Assembly (NCBI RefSeq): GCF_000368925.1
Contig: NZ_KB849756.1
Coordinates: 2,816,416-2,880,415, forward strand
Length of the DNA: 64,000 nucleotides
From: Acinetobacter bereziniae LMG 1003 = CIP 70.12
GTDB lineage: Bacteria > Pseudomonadota > Gammaproteobacteria > Pseudomonadales > Moraxellaceae
Direction of reading: 5' to 3'
Below the pieces are notes generated by a model that was not told the origin of the DNA, did no database searches, and worked only from the letters and a program-made list of their open reading frames with translations. This document shows positions 1 to 8,532 of this stretch, piece by piece; within the stretch, counting starts at the first letter, position 1, and every line of letters starts with the position of its first letter. The position numbers were made by a program, and so were the translations under genes.

Positions 1-2
1 GA

Positions 3-134
3 AGCTTATTGAATGTTTCCTCACCAACACCACTCTGTGTCGATATGCTTCAAGAAACTCGAACAATTCGCCGTTTCTGTCGTCCTCATAATGCAGTGAC
101 AGGGGTGAGCGAATTTGTTGAGCAAAAAATTTAA
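3..134 (+). CDS. 3' end of an unidentified protein (partial)
   Basis: An open frame runs in from the left edge and ends at a TAA 41 bases before the leuB start. The visible 43 residues end in GVSEFVEQKI and show no motif I can assign. In Pseudomonas a small methyltransferase-like gene lies between leuD and leuB, so this could be its counterpart, but that rests on position only. It is probably cotranscribed with leuB, because no terminator is seen between them. Confidence 0.5.
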   Translation, partial: SLLNVSSPTPLCVDMLQETRTIRRFCRPHNAVTGVSEFVEQKI

Positions 135-175
135 TCTCAAATCAGTATAGATGCTGAATAAAAATGGAACTGCAA

Positions 176-1255
176 ATGTCTAAACAAATTTTGATTTTGG
201 CAGGTGATGGTATCGGTCCAGAGATCGTTGCCGCTGCTGAAAAAGTACTTACACGTGTCAATGAAAAATTTAATTTAGGTTTAACATGGGAACATGGTTT
301 ATTGGGTGGTGCTGCAATTGATGCTCACGGTGAACCTTATCCAGCAGTCACAGCAGAACAAGCAAAAAAAGCAGATGCAATTTTACTCGGTGCAGTCGGT
401 GGTCCAAAATGGGACACGATTGAGCGCTCGATCCGCCCTGAACGTGGTTTATTAAAAATTCGTAGTGAATTAAACCTATTCGCAAACTTACGTCCGGCAA
501 TTCTTTATCCACAGTTGGCAGATGCTTCAAGCCTTAAGCCTGAAATTGTCGCAGGCTTAGATATTCTGATCGTTCGTGAACTCACAGGTGGTATCTATTT
601 TGGTCAGCCGCGCGGTATTCGTGAGCTCGAAAATGGTGAGAAGCAGGGTTATAACACCGACGTCTATGCAGAGTCTGAAATTAAGCGTATTGCGAAAGTT
701 GCTTTTGAAATGGCGAATTTACGCGGCGGTAAAGTCTGCTCGGTGGATAAAGCCAACGTTCTTGAAGTGACTGAGCTTTGGAAACAAACCGTCACTGCAT
801 TGAAAGAACAGCACTATCCAAATATCAATCTTTCACACATGTATGTAGATAATGCAGCAATGCAATTGGTACGTGCACCAAAGCAATTTGATGTGATTGT
901 TACAGGTAATTTGTTTGGTGATATTCTTTCAGACGAAGCTGCGATGCTCACAGGTTCGATTGGTATGCTTCCATCTGCATCTTTAGATGAAAATGGCAAA
1001 GGGATGTACGAACCATGTCATGGTTCTGCACCTGATATTTCTGGTCAAAACGTGGCGAATCCGCTGGCAACAATTCTTTCTGTCGCAATGATGCTTCGCT
1101 ATACCTTCCGTGAAGAAATGGCTGCAAAAGCAATTGAAGATGCTGTAGGGCAAGTGTTGGACCAAGGTTTACGTACAGGCGATATTATGTCGGAAGGGAT
1201 GACCAAAGTAGGTACTGCTGAGATGGGCACAGCTGTGGTTACAGCGATTGCTTAA
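176..1255 (+). CDS. leuB: 3-isopropylmalate dehydrogenase
   Basis: Catalyses NAD-dependent oxidative decarboxylation of 3-isopropylmalate to 2-ketoisocaproate, the third step of leucine synthesis, in the cytosol. The protein opens with the GDGIGPE motif (residues 10-16), then LLGAVGGPKWD, the substrate-binding arginines around RPERGLLKIR, the metal-binding GDILSDEAAM segment and the NAD-site EPCHGSAPDI. An upstream in-frame ATG at 164 would add four residues. I prefer 176 because MSKQILILAGDGIGPE matches the usual family N-terminus and gives 359 residues, the normal length, and a GGA lies eight bases upstream. A strong hairpin terminator follows directly. Identification is firm. Confidence 0.97.
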   Translation: MSKQILILAGDGIGPEIVAAAEKVLTRVNEKFNLGLTWEHGLLGGAAIDAHGEPYPAVTAEQAKKADAILLGAVGGPKWDTIERSIRPERGLLKIRSELNLFANLRPAILYPQLADASSLKPEIVAGLDILIVRELTGGIYFGQPRGIRELENGEKQGYNTDVYAESEIKRIAKVAFEMANLRGGKVCSVDKANVLEVTELWKQTVTALKEQHYPNINLSHMYVDNAAMQLVRAPKQFDVIVTGNLFGDILSDEAAMLTGSIGMLPSASLDENGKGMYEPCHGSAPDISGQNVANPLATILSVAMMLRYTFREEMAAKAIEDAVGQVLDQGLRTGDIMSEGMTKVGTAEMGTAVVTAIA

Positions 1256-1277
1256 GTCTAGATTTTAGATCACTTTC

Positions 1278-1305
1278 AAAAACACAGCCTAGGCTGTGTT
1301 TTTTA
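1278..1305 (+). terminator. Rho-independent terminator after leuB
   Basis: A perfect 20-base palindrome (AACACAGCCTAGGCTGTGTT) is flanked by A-rich and T-rich runs. It lies 23 bases past the leuB stop and faces the convergent lipoprotein gene, so it may act in both directions. Confidence 0.85.
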
Positions 1306-1326
1306 TTGCGTTGTGATCAAATACAT

Positions 1327-1734
1327 TTAACAGGCTCTCCCCATATATTCAACGGACTCGGCAATATCATTGTTTAATTTAAAGCTGACTTTGCAATTAA
1401 AGTTAACATCGTAACTCGGTGTGCTTGCCGTGTCATAGCGAATGACAGGCATTCCCATTGCATTTGAGCCGACCGTTGCATTGCTTCCTGTCATCGGGAT
1501 ATTGATAGGGCGAAGGATGGTATATGTTAATGTGTCATTGGTGGTTTGGATATGATCACTGACTTGATAACCTAAAGCTTTAAAGTTTAGTTCGGCTTGT
1601 ATTTCAGCGCTGGATTTACCAATAAACTGTTGTAAATATTGATCTAAATTTGCAGGTCGGGTATCAACACTCTGACAGCCTGCAATACTGAAAGCGATCG
1701 AAACAAATGTAGAGATGTATAAATATTTTTTCAT
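1327..1734 (-). CDS. Small predicted lipoprotein of unknown function
   Basis: A 135-residue protein starting MKKYLYISTF with a typical signal peptide ending in the lipobox IAGC, so Cys20 is the likely lipidated residue. The frame extends upstream to 1782, but the start at 1734 puts the signal peptide at the N-terminus and is preferred. The mature part has an LDQYLQQFIGKSSAEI segment resembling small bacterial lipoproteins with a SmpA/OmlA-like alpha-beta pattern. It also has a glycine/asparagine/methionine-rich central stretch (SNATVGSNAMGMP) and two further cysteines near the end that could form a disulfide. The envelope location is well supported; the function is not known. Confidence 0.7.
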   Translation of the reverse strand: MKKYLYISTFVSIAFSIAGCQSVDTRPANLDQYLQQFIGKSSAEIQAELNFKALGYQVSDHIQTTNDTLTYTILRPINIPMTGSNATVGSNAMGMPVIRYDTASTPSYDVNFNCKVSFKLNNDIAESVEYMGRAC

Positions 1735-1782
1735 CAGCTTCACCCAATCAAGTGAGAGTTTGATTTGAAACGCTCTATGCAA

Positions 1783-2074
1783 TGAGTTTAATCAATCTAC
1801 AAGCAAGTGTCTGTAGACAGATTGCGAAGTTGGATTGAACCCCTAAGCTTAAATTTGAAATGCGATTAAGGGAAAAGTGACGAAGATGTTGAAAATACAC
1901 CACAAATAATTAGAGGCAGTGTAAAAATGAGAATTTTACGGATAATTATAAATTGATGACATGTGACGTATGGCAATCAATAAACAGATTTAACAATAGA
2001 TTTTAGCGTCAGGAACGTAATAACTAGACAATAACAATGTATCGTAAGCCAGATGGTATATTGTATAGATATTG
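1783..2074. other. Intergenic stretch between the lipoprotein gene and the infA terminator
   Basis: About 290 AT-rich bases with no convincing open frame or RNA gene. The only structure I see is a short inverted repeat, TGTCTGTAGACA at 1808-1819, placed where it could sit in the promoter of the leftward lipoprotein gene. Otherwise I see nothing to annotate. Confidence 0.4.
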
Positions 2075-2100
2075 AAAAAGCCACCTAATAGTGGCTTTTG
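2075..2100 (-). terminator. Terminator of infA
   Basis: Read leftward, the arms AAAAGCCAC and GTGGCTTTTT close over a six-base loop and are followed by a T-rich tail, starting 13 bases after the infA stop codon. Confidence 0.75.
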
Positions 2101-2113
2101 CTTACACTAAAAC

Positions 2114-2335
2114 TTAGCGTGCACGATAAGTAATACGACCCTTAGTTAAGTCATAAGGTGTCATTTCTACTTTTACATTATCGCCAGTTAAAATACGAAT
2201 ATAGTGTTTACGCATTTTACCAGAAATGTGAGCAATCACTTCGTGACCGTTTTCTAAACGTACACGGAACATAGTATTAGGAAGCGTTTCGGTGACAACG
2301 CCTTCGAACTCGATAAGTTCCTCTTTATTGGCCAT
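2114..2335 (-). CDS. infA: Translation initiation factor IF-1
   Basis: Binds the A site of the 30S subunit with IF-2 and IF-3 during initiation. The 73-residue product is the expected size and is a single S1/OB-fold domain: MANKEELIEFEGVV at the start, then LPNTMFRVRLENGHEVIAH, SGKMRKHYIRIL and GDNVKVEMTPYDLTKGRI. It stands alone, with its own terminator and about 230 bases of upstream DNA before the divergent AraC-type regulator. Identification is certain. Confidence 0.97.
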   Translation of the reverse strand: MANKEELIEFEGVVTETLPNTMFRVRLENGHEVIAHISGKMRKHYIRILTGDNVKVEMTPYDLTKGRITYRAR

Positions 2336-2563
2336 AGCCTACCTGATGATCAAATTGGAAAGGCGCAAATTATAGGCAATTTTTTATAGAAAAACAAGAT
2401 TATTCGGCATGGGAAGGTGGCAGATGACTTGAAAATAGGCGAACATATTGTTAAACAATTTCTACAAAAAAAAGCGGATAAATATTGTCAGTTCGGTCAA
2501 TCGACGGTAATCTAAATCAAAGGTTTTAAGTATAAATGAATAACATACAAGGAAGGGCACTGC

Positions 2564-3574
2564 GTGAGCCAGCTAACTGATGCTTCGGTTGTTTTACGAT
2601 TAGGCTATCAAGCGATCCGTCGTGCAGGATTGCCGACAGAAGAAATATTATCAAAGGCAGGCGTGGCATTGGGTCAGGTTGATCAAAATGCACGAACGCC
2701 ATTAAATGCACAATTTGCATTTTGGGTGGCTGCCGAGGAAGTCAGTAACGATCCAGATATTGGTTTACATCTCGGAGAACATTTACCCCTTTATCGTGGG
2801 CAGGTGATTGAGCATTTATTCATTTCAAGTGAAAACTTTGGTGAAGGGCTCAAACGAGCACTTGCGTATCAACGTCTGATCAGTGACGCTTTCCATGCGA
2901 AGTTGGTGGTTGATGACAATGGACGTTGTTATTTAACCAATGGTGAACAACCCTGGGGCGAAAATATTGTCAACCGTCATTTTTCTGAGTGTGCCATTTC
3001 GGGGATTTTACGCTTCTTTAAATTCATTACTGAAGGACGCTTTGAACCGATCTACATCGATTTTAACTTTTCTCAAGGTGCTTCAGATGGTGAGTATTAT
3101 CGTGTGTATGGCTGTCCTGTAAGTTTGGGGCAAAAAGAAACACGGTTGTATTTTGATCCTTCAATTTTAGACTATCCATTGTGGCAAGCTGAACCAGAGC
3201 TGTTACAGCTACATGAGCAGTTGGCAATTGAAAAACTTCAAGAATTGGCACGTTATGATTTGGTTGGCGAAGTTCGCCGAGCAATTGGTTCAACTTTGGA
3301 GAGCGGTGAAACAACCTTGGAAACAGTGGCGGCTCAACTGAGCATCACCCCTCGTCGGTTACGCACCCAATTGTCAGAAGCCAATACCAGTTTTCAGCAA
3401 ATCCTTTCAGATTACCGTTGCCGTTTAGCCAAAAAATTATTGGCGAATACCAATGAAAGTGTTGAGCGTATTGTATATCTCACAGGTTTTTCTGAGCCAA
3501 GTACGTTCTATCGTGCCTTTAAACGTTGGACCAATGAAACACCTGTTGAATATAGAAAACGTAAACAGCGTTAA
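2564..3574 (+). CDS. AraC-family transcriptional regulator (arabinose-binding-like N-terminal domain)
   Basis: A 336-residue regulator. Residues 1 to about 200 resemble the AraC_binding_2/arabinose-operon-regulator-like ligand domain of OruR-type regulators (IGLHLGEHLPLYRGQVIEHLF). Residues about 240-336 form the double helix-turn-helix domain, ending in the family signature GFSEPSTFYRAFKRWTNETPVEYR. The start is GTG, chosen because a good ribosome-binding site (GGAAGGG) lies five to eight bases upstream. It is divergent from infA and convergent with truA, so its target is not obvious from context. The effector is unknown; related proteins respond to amino acids or fatty-acid-like molecules. 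Confidence 0.85.
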   Translation: MSQLTDASVVLRLGYQAIRRAGLPTEEILSKAGVALGQVDQNARTPLNAQFAFWVAAEEVSNDPDIGLHLGEHLPLYRGQVIEHLFISSENFGEGLKRALAYQRLISDAFHAKLVVDDNGRCYLTNGEQPWGENIVNRHFSECAISGILRFFKFITEGRFEPIYIDFNFSQGASDGEYYRVYGCPVSLGQKETRLYFDPSILDYPLWQAEPELLQLHEQLAIEKLQELARYDLVGEVRRAIGSTLESGETTLETVAAQLSITPRRLRTQLSEANTSFQQILSDYRCRLAKKLLANTNESVERIVYLTGFSEPSTFYRAFKRWTNETPVEYRKRKQR

Positions 3575-3617
3575 GTGCAACGTTTTAATTATTGAGAAAT
3601 TTTAAACTGCTTTCTGG

Positions 3618-3651
3618 ATAAAAAATCCTTCAATTGTGAAGGATTTTTTAT
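3618..3651. terminator. Bidirectional terminator between the AraC-type regulator and truA
   Basis: The arms AAAAATCCTTCA and TGAAGGATTTTT pair with A- and T-runs on the two sides, between two convergent genes. Confidence 0.8.
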
Positions 3652-3667
3652 CTCATTTGGAAAAGAG

Positions 3668-4465
3668 TTATTCGGGCATATTTAGCCAATGTGGTCCTAG
3701 AGGTGGTCGCGGTAATTCAAACTGTTCTGGATAATCTGCATGAATGAAATATAGACCGTCAGGAGGGGCTGTAATCCCAGCGGCTTTACGGTCTTGTGCG
3801 GCAAAAATTTCGTCAATGTGATCAATTTCATACAAGCCCTGACCAATTTCAAGTAGACAGCCCATAATGTTGCGAACCATGTGATGCAAGAAGCCATCAG
3901 CCTGAATATCCAGAACCAAATAATTGCCATGACGAATTAAACGACAGTGTTTAACATGGCGTACAGGTTGATTGGATTGACATGCCGCAGCACGGAAACT
4001 TTCGAAATTATGTGTTCCTTCAAATTTTTGCGCGGCTGCAATCATCTTATCGACATCAAGTGGATAATAAGCATGGGTAACTTGCTTGTGTAATAAAGCA
4101 GGGCGATTCGCTGATTGATAGACAACATAGCGATAACGACGTGCTTGTGCCTTAAAACGAGCATGGAAATCACGATCCATCTCTTTGATCCACTGGATAG
4201 AAATATCTTTGGGTAATTGGCTATTAGATCCCATTAACCAGCCACGCATGGGACGAATCGCATTGGTATCAAAGTGAGCAACCATATTGGTGGCATGGAC
4301 ACCTGCATCAGTACGACCCGCACCGTGTAAGATAATGGGTTCATCCGCGATGGTGCTTAGTACTTTTTCCATTGTCTCCTGAATACTACGTACGCCAGGC
4401 TGTTGAGTTTGCCAACCTTTATATCGAATGCCACAAAACTCAATACCAATTGCAAAGCGTTGCAT
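3668..4465 (-). CDS. truA: tRNA pseudouridine(38-40) synthase
   Basis: Isomerises uridines 38-40 of the anticodon stem-loop. The 265-residue protein carries the family motif GRTDAGVHA with the catalytic Asp53, plus the conserved RRYRYV and HHMVRNIMG segments. Gene order asd-fimV-truA follows the Pseudomonas arrangement, but here an asparaginase gene sits between fimV and truA. Only eight bases separate truA from that upstream gene, so they are probably cotranscribed. Confidence 0.95.
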   Translation of the reverse strand: MQRFAIGIEFCGIRYKGWQTQQPGVRSIQETMEKVLSTIADEPIILHGAGRTDAGVHATNMVAHFDTNAIRPMRGWLMGSNSQLPKDISIQWIKEMDRDFHARFKAQARRYRYVVYQSANRPALLHKQVTHAYYPLDVDKMIAAAQKFEGTHNFESFRAAACQSNQPVRHVKHCRLIRHGNYLVLDIQADGFLHHMVRNIMGCLLEIGQGLYEIDHIDEIFAAQDRKAAGITAPPDGLYFIHADYPEQFELPRPPLGPHWLNMPE

Positions 4466-4473
4466 AAATACCT

Positions 4474-5448
4474 CTATTCAGGATGATCATACCAATGGTC
4501 ATGCCATTGTTGCGAAGTTGGGTATTGTAAATAAATTTTTAGAATTTTGGCATAAAGATCTGCTTGACTGAGTGCATCACTGACTAAAATTTTTGAGTCC
4601 TGAATCCATTGGCTAATCGCATAACGTTGATCCATACCGCCTAGAGGGACTTGAGTTGATAAAATAATTTGGCAACCTTTGGCTTGTAAGTTTTTAAAAC
4701 TTTGGATAATCATTTCATTAACCGCTAAATTTCCAACACCATAAGCCTGAATCACTAAAAATTCTGGAGGCTGTTGAATGAGGCTGTTGAGATTATTTTC
4801 AAACTGTAATAATTCAGTGGGTACCATCATCCAATTCACGATATTTAATGATTTGGCTTTTTCAATATGGGATAGCTGGATTTGAATAACAGTTGAGTCA
4901 TGATCAATAGGTTCTTCCGCTTTTAAGCCTCTGAATGCGTCCAAAGCAGTACTATGGGTTTTTAACGCAGTACGAGCATGAATCACTTGATGGAAGAATG
5001 TGAGATAAACACCTACAGGTAACTTGGTGATGGCATCGAGTGCTGTATTTAAATTATCAATCGCATCGGTAAACTCACGTGTGTCATCGCCTTGAAGGTT
5101 GAGTAAAGGATATTGGCTTCCTGTAAGAATGACATGACATGATTCAGCGAGGAAACGAGATAAAGTTGCAGCAGCATAGCTGAGGGTATCAGTCCCATGA
5201 ATCACAACAAAATGTTCAAAATTTTGTAGTTGTAAGCTTTGAATTTGTTGAATCAGCATTAACCAATCAATTGCAGTACATGCACTACTGTCTTTAATAC
5301 TGGGCGCTTTAAAGCATTCAATTTTCAGTTGAGGTGGGAGAATCCGTTTGAGCTGTGGAATGAATTGATGTTCAGGCATGGGAGCTAAAGGCTCACCAAT
5401 ACACCCAAAAGTTCCACCCATGTAAATTAAAGCAATTTTTTTGTTCAT
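4474..5448 (-). CDS. L-asparaginase/glutaminase family protein
   Basis: Predicted to hydrolyse asparagine (possibly glutamine) to the acid and ammonia. The 324-residue protein has both catalytic threonine motifs: GGTFG near the N-terminus (Thr13) and VVIHGTDTLSYAA (His84, Thr86, Asp87). No signal peptide is visible, which favours a cytosolic type I-like enzyme. The C-terminal part (GYGVGNLAVNE-like, LSTQVPLGGMD) matches the small domain of the family. It lies just upstream of truA. AnsA would be the closest standard name, but the subtype is not certain. Confidence 0.85.
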   Translation of the reverse strand: MNKKIALIYMGGTFGCIGEPLAPMPEHQFIPQLKRILPPQLKIECFKAPSIKDSSACTAIDWLMLIQQIQSLQLQNFEHFVVIHGTDTLSYAAATLSRFLAESCHVILTGSQYPLLNLQGDDTREFTDAIDNLNTALDAITKLPVGVYLTFFHQVIHARTALKTHSTALDAFRGLKAEEPIDHDSTVIQIQLSHIEKAKSLNIVNWMMVPTELLQFENNLNSLIQQPPEFLVIQAYGVGNLAVNEMIIQSFKNLQAKGCQIILSTQVPLGGMDQRYAISQWIQDSKILVSDALSQADLYAKILKIYLQYPTSQQWHDHWYDHPE

Positions 5449-5451
5449 AAT

Positions 5452-5478
5452 AAAAAGCAGCCATGAATGACTGCTTTA
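5452..5478 (-). terminator. Possible terminator after the second fimV gene
   Basis: Read leftward, AAAGCAG pairs with CTGCTTT and is followed by a T-rich run. It lies between the fimV-like gene and the asparaginase start, so it may separate or attenuate transcription. Confidence 0.5.
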
Positions 5479-5541
5479 TCTTAAATCGCTTAGTGATGTC
5501 TGACAATTCGTATTATCAAATTGCAACAGACAATAACCTCA

Positions 5542-6852
5542 TCAAGCGATTTGGTTCAATAAATTTTGTGATTGTTGGCGTTGCTCAGCCGTATATACAG
5601 ACTCATCCTGTGACAATAATGCACGTGCTGAAGCATAAGCACCTAGATGAATATATTGCTGGGCAAGATCTAAATTAAGCTGAATTTCATTGACTTGAGC
5701 AAGCTCAGGAAATGAAGTTAGCAATGGATCAGTTGTTTCAACAGGCGTAACTGCTTCAACTTGGCTAGGTACTTCTAAATTCAACTGAGAAGCTACCGAT
5801 TCAGGTTCAACACTTTCTGATTTTATTTCTTGATCAAAAACAAAAGCAGGCTGTGTTTCAACAGGTGTTTCAGCTTCTGTTGGTGTTAATTTAAATTCGA
5901 ATGCTTGAGGCGCTGCCATCTGTTCTTTTTCTGGAGTTGCAACAGGCTCAGCAAAATCTAGTTTAAATTCAGGTGCAATTTCAATTTCGACAGGCTTTTC
6001 AACTGGCGCAACGATAGGCTCATTAGGTGTAAAACTAAATTCTAAAGGCGTTATGGTTTCTTTTGCAGTCTCAGTTGTTGGTTTAACTGTTTCGAAAGAA
6101 AACTCTACAGGAGGCTCTGTCTGTGTCTGTGGGGATGAATCTAAATTAAATTCGAGTGCTTGTGCTTGTGGCTTTTCTTCTGATTTTTCTTGAGCAACTG
6201 ATGGGGTGAAGTCAAGTGTCTCAACATCATTGCGAGTAGGTGTTTCTAAAGTTGCAGTAGATGGTGTTGGGGGTGTTTCTATATTGCCAATCAAAGCATC
6301 GAATGCAGCAGTATTCTTGACTTCTGGAACAGCAGGCTCTGGTGTAGTTGGAACAAAAGCAATCGACTCAATCGGGCTTTCAGTTTGAGTAGCTTTTTTC
6401 TTTTCTTCAGCCTGAGCAACAATATCATCAAGACCCAATGAGCGAATATGGTTAATCAATTGATTCACTGCAAATTCATCTTTTTGTGCTAAATGCACAT
6501 CCAAGAGGTAAAGATAGAGCTCATGTTGAGCATTATCTTGATTGAGTGCTTGATTGATTTTTGCTTCAGCTGAAAAATAGTTTTTTGCAGCAATCAGTTT
6601 TTCGATACTACTTTTTAATTCAGGGCTTAATGGTTTTGTTGCTTGTTGCACCACAACTTCGTTTTCAACAACAGCTGTGCGTTGTTGTTTTTGCGAGGTA
6701 CGTGCAGTACGTGCTACATTCTTTTTTGACGATTTTTTATTGTTGGTCTTTTTACTCGTCGTATTGGTATTTTCTTTATTGGCATCTTCACGTTTCTTTA
6801 AAACGATGGCAACCACCAACAGTAAAACAAATGGAATCACATACAACAACAT
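5542..6852 (-). CDS. FimV-type protein, membrane and cytoplasmic half
   Basis: A 436-residue protein that starts with a transmembrane helix (residues 1-19, MLLYVIPFVLLLVVAIVL). A Lys/Thr/Asn-rich basic linker follows, then a TPR-like pair of helices (about 85-150) and a long acidic, proline-rich region full of EFSF and EFKL motifs. The C-terminus (LNLDLAQQYIHLGAYASARALL, in overlapping pieces) matches the conserved C-terminal domain of FimV/HubP. FimV links peptidoglycan to polar assembly of type IV pili and twitching. In most gammaproteobacteria these parts form one protein with the exported half, which here is a separate gene 48 bases upstream. A good ribosome-binding site (AAGGGG, eight bases before ATG) argues that this is a real gene rather than debris. 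Confidence 0.8.
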   Translation of the reverse strand: MLLYVIPFVLLLVVAIVLKKREDANKENTNTTSKKTNNKKSSKKNVARTARTSQKQQRTAVVENEVVVQQATKPLSPELKSSIEKLIAAKNYFSAEAKINQALNQDNAQHELYLYLLDVHLAQKDEFAVNQLINHIRSLGLDDIVAQAEEKKKATQTESPIESIAFVPTTPEPAVPEVKNTAAFDALIGNIETPPTPSTATLETPTRNDVETLDFTPSVAQEKSEEKPQAQALEFNLDSSPQTQTEPPVEFSFETVKPTTETAKETITPLEFSFTPNEPIVAPVEKPVEIEIAPEFKLDFAEPVATPEKEQMAAPQAFEFKLTPTEAETPVETQPAFVFDQEIKSESVEPESVASQLNLEVPSQVEAVTPVETTDPLLTSFPELAQVNEIQLNLDLAQQYIHLGAYASARALLSQDESVYTAEQRQQSQNLLNQIA

Positions 6853-6900
6853 TTTATTTCCCCTTCATTGAGCACAATGAATCAATTTCCTTAATATATC

Positions 6901-8370
6901 CTAACTATTTGGCTTCTTTACATTTTGCTGTTGTAATTGCTGTTGCAATTGAGCAAGCCGAGCATTTAATAATTGAATTCGCTGATTCTTTTCTTGTAAA
7001 GCCGATGCAAGTTGGGTCACATTCTTCTGTAATTTAACTGTTTTTTCACGAGATGTCATAACTTTTGTAGATAATTCAGCAGTTGTCTGATTCACCTGTG
7101 TATTTTGTTTTGCAGAACCTTGTGCAGAAGATTGCTCGTTATCTGCAACCAAACTCATCTCCGCCTGATCTAAACGGTATTTGGCAGAACCAGATTGCTT
7201 TTTGGCAATCTGAGGTGCCTTAGGTGGAACTTTAGATTTCGGTTGTGGAACTTGTTGATAACTTGCAGCTAAATTCAATGCAACACCTCGACGGATACGA
7301 TTGATGTCCCCTTGAATAAAGGCATCTGCATTATTCTCTTTGATTTGACGCATGACTTCAGGAACACTTTGATGTGTTTCTGCTGCGATACGAGATGCAA
7401 TTTTCCAAAGTGATTCGTTGGCACGAACAACATGTCTTGGTGCTTTGTCTAAACTATTATTGGCGGTCGGTTTATTTTGTTGGGACGCTTTTTGAGTGTC
7501 AGTTTTAGGCTTGATCGTATTGGCTTTTTCAGATTTATGTTCAGCAGCAGTTTTTTCTATTTTTTGTGGTTCAGCTTTTGGTGCCGGGGTGTGTGCTGTT
7601 TGAGTCTGTTGGGATGATTTTTCAGGTTGTGCAATAGGTTTGGGTTGGATCACCACTTGCGGATTTGCAACAACAGTAGAATGAGTGTCGTCTTTATTGA
7701 CCGCTACAGAGGTGGTGTTTTGCGAACTTACGCTATTGGTCACCGCAGTTTTTTGCTCAGTTTTTAGTGGGGGAGGTGCAATAACACTGATTGCCAATGA
7801 TTGTTGAGTATCCGGCACTACATTAGATTTTTTGATTGTTGGTGATGTTACCGTTTGTGGTGTTGTAACTTGGTATTGAGTGCTGGTTGGCAAATTCAAT
7901 GCAATGTCTTTTTCACTCACAATAATTTGAGGTTTAAGTGGCTGTTCTTTAGCATTGGCATTTACCATAGGTGCAGGAATGTTATTGCGTCCACGTGTTA
8001 AAGGTGTTCTTACTTGTTGAATATGTGTAGCACTGCCTTCTTTAATCTTGAGTAAGATATTGAGTTCAGACTCAACAATGGGGCGAGAAGAAGTAATGAC
8101 GATAACCCCAGTCCCATCGCCAGAACGACGCGTATAAAAATTTAAATGTCCAGGTGCCTGTGTGGTAATTCCAATATGTTGTATATCGTCTGCATCTGCC
8201 AAACCCACTTCTATTTTTTCATTTGGATTGGCATTGCTAAATTTCATTTCTGCGTACAGAAGATCCCCAGACCCCGATTGAACTTGAATCGGATCTATCG
8301 TAATCGCACTGATTGTTTGCGACGTCATGATGGCTAAAATGGCAATTTTTAATTTGTTATATACAGTCAT
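6901..8370 (-). CDS. fimV: FimV N-terminal, LysM-containing periplasmic half
   Basis: A 489-residue exported protein. The signal peptide covers about residues 1-22 (MTVYNKLKIAILAIMTSQTI). The FimV N-terminal domain follows (DPIQVQSGSGDLLYAEMKFSN, in pieces), then a long Gln/Thr/Pro/Lys-rich linker. A LysM-like peptidoglycan-binding module is near residues 310-370 (VVRANESLWKIASRIA ... GDINRIRRG), and a C-terminal coiled coil ends in polyglutamine-rich repeats. No transmembrane segment remains, because the anchor and cytoplasmic part are in the next gene. The frame opens at a TTG at 8391; ATG at 8370 is preferred because it puts the signal peptide first. Expected partners are the pilus assembly machinery and the downstream half. 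Confidence 0.85.
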   Translation of the reverse strand: MTVYNKLKIAILAIMTSQTISAITIDPIQVQSGSGDLLYAEMKFSNANPNEKIEVGLADADDIQHIGITTQAPGHLNFYTRRSGDGTGVIVITSSRPIVESELNILLKIKEGSATHIQQVRTPLTRGRNNIPAPMVNANAKEQPLKPQIIVSEKDIALNLPTSTQYQVTTPQTVTSPTIKKSNVVPDTQQSLAISVIAPPPLKTEQKTAVTNSVSSQNTTSVAVNKDDTHSTVVANPQVVIQPKPIAQPEKSSQQTQTAHTPAPKAEPQKIEKTAAEHKSEKANTIKPKTDTQKASQQNKPTANNSLDKAPRHVVRANESLWKIASRIAAETHQSVPEVMRQIKENNADAFIQGDINRIRRGVALNLAASYQQVPQPKSKVPPKAPQIAKKQSGSAKYRLDQAEMSLVADNEQSSAQGSAKQNTQVNQTTAELSTKVMTSREKTVKLQKNVTQLASALQEKNQRIQLLNARLAQLQQQLQQQNVKKPNS

Positions 8371-8476
8371 CTCTATCCATTGCTCTGACAAATTTCAAGG
8401 CATCCCAATGATACAATATTTCGCTGTAGTCTATATGTAAATTATTAACATTAGAGTTACACAAATATAGTTACAT

Positions 8477-8507
8477 AAAAAAGCCGATCAAGATAGATCG
8501 GCTTTTT
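8477..8507 (-). terminator. Terminator of asd
   Basis: Read leftward, AAAAAGCCGATC pairs with GATCGGCTTTTTT around a six-base loop, with a T-tail, just after the asd stop. Confidence 0.85.
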
Positions 8508-8532
8508 CAATGTTTAAGGCTTTTTTGTGACT

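Noticed and set aside
6853..6903. Read-through joining the two fimV halves
   Set aside because: Two in-frame stops (TAG and TGA) and a separate ribosome-binding site make a simple read-through unlikely.
6561..7037. 158-codon plus-strand frame across the two fimV genes
   Set aside because: Low-complexity, Phe/Leu-rich, no ribosome-binding site, and it lies antisense to well-supported genes with FimV domains.
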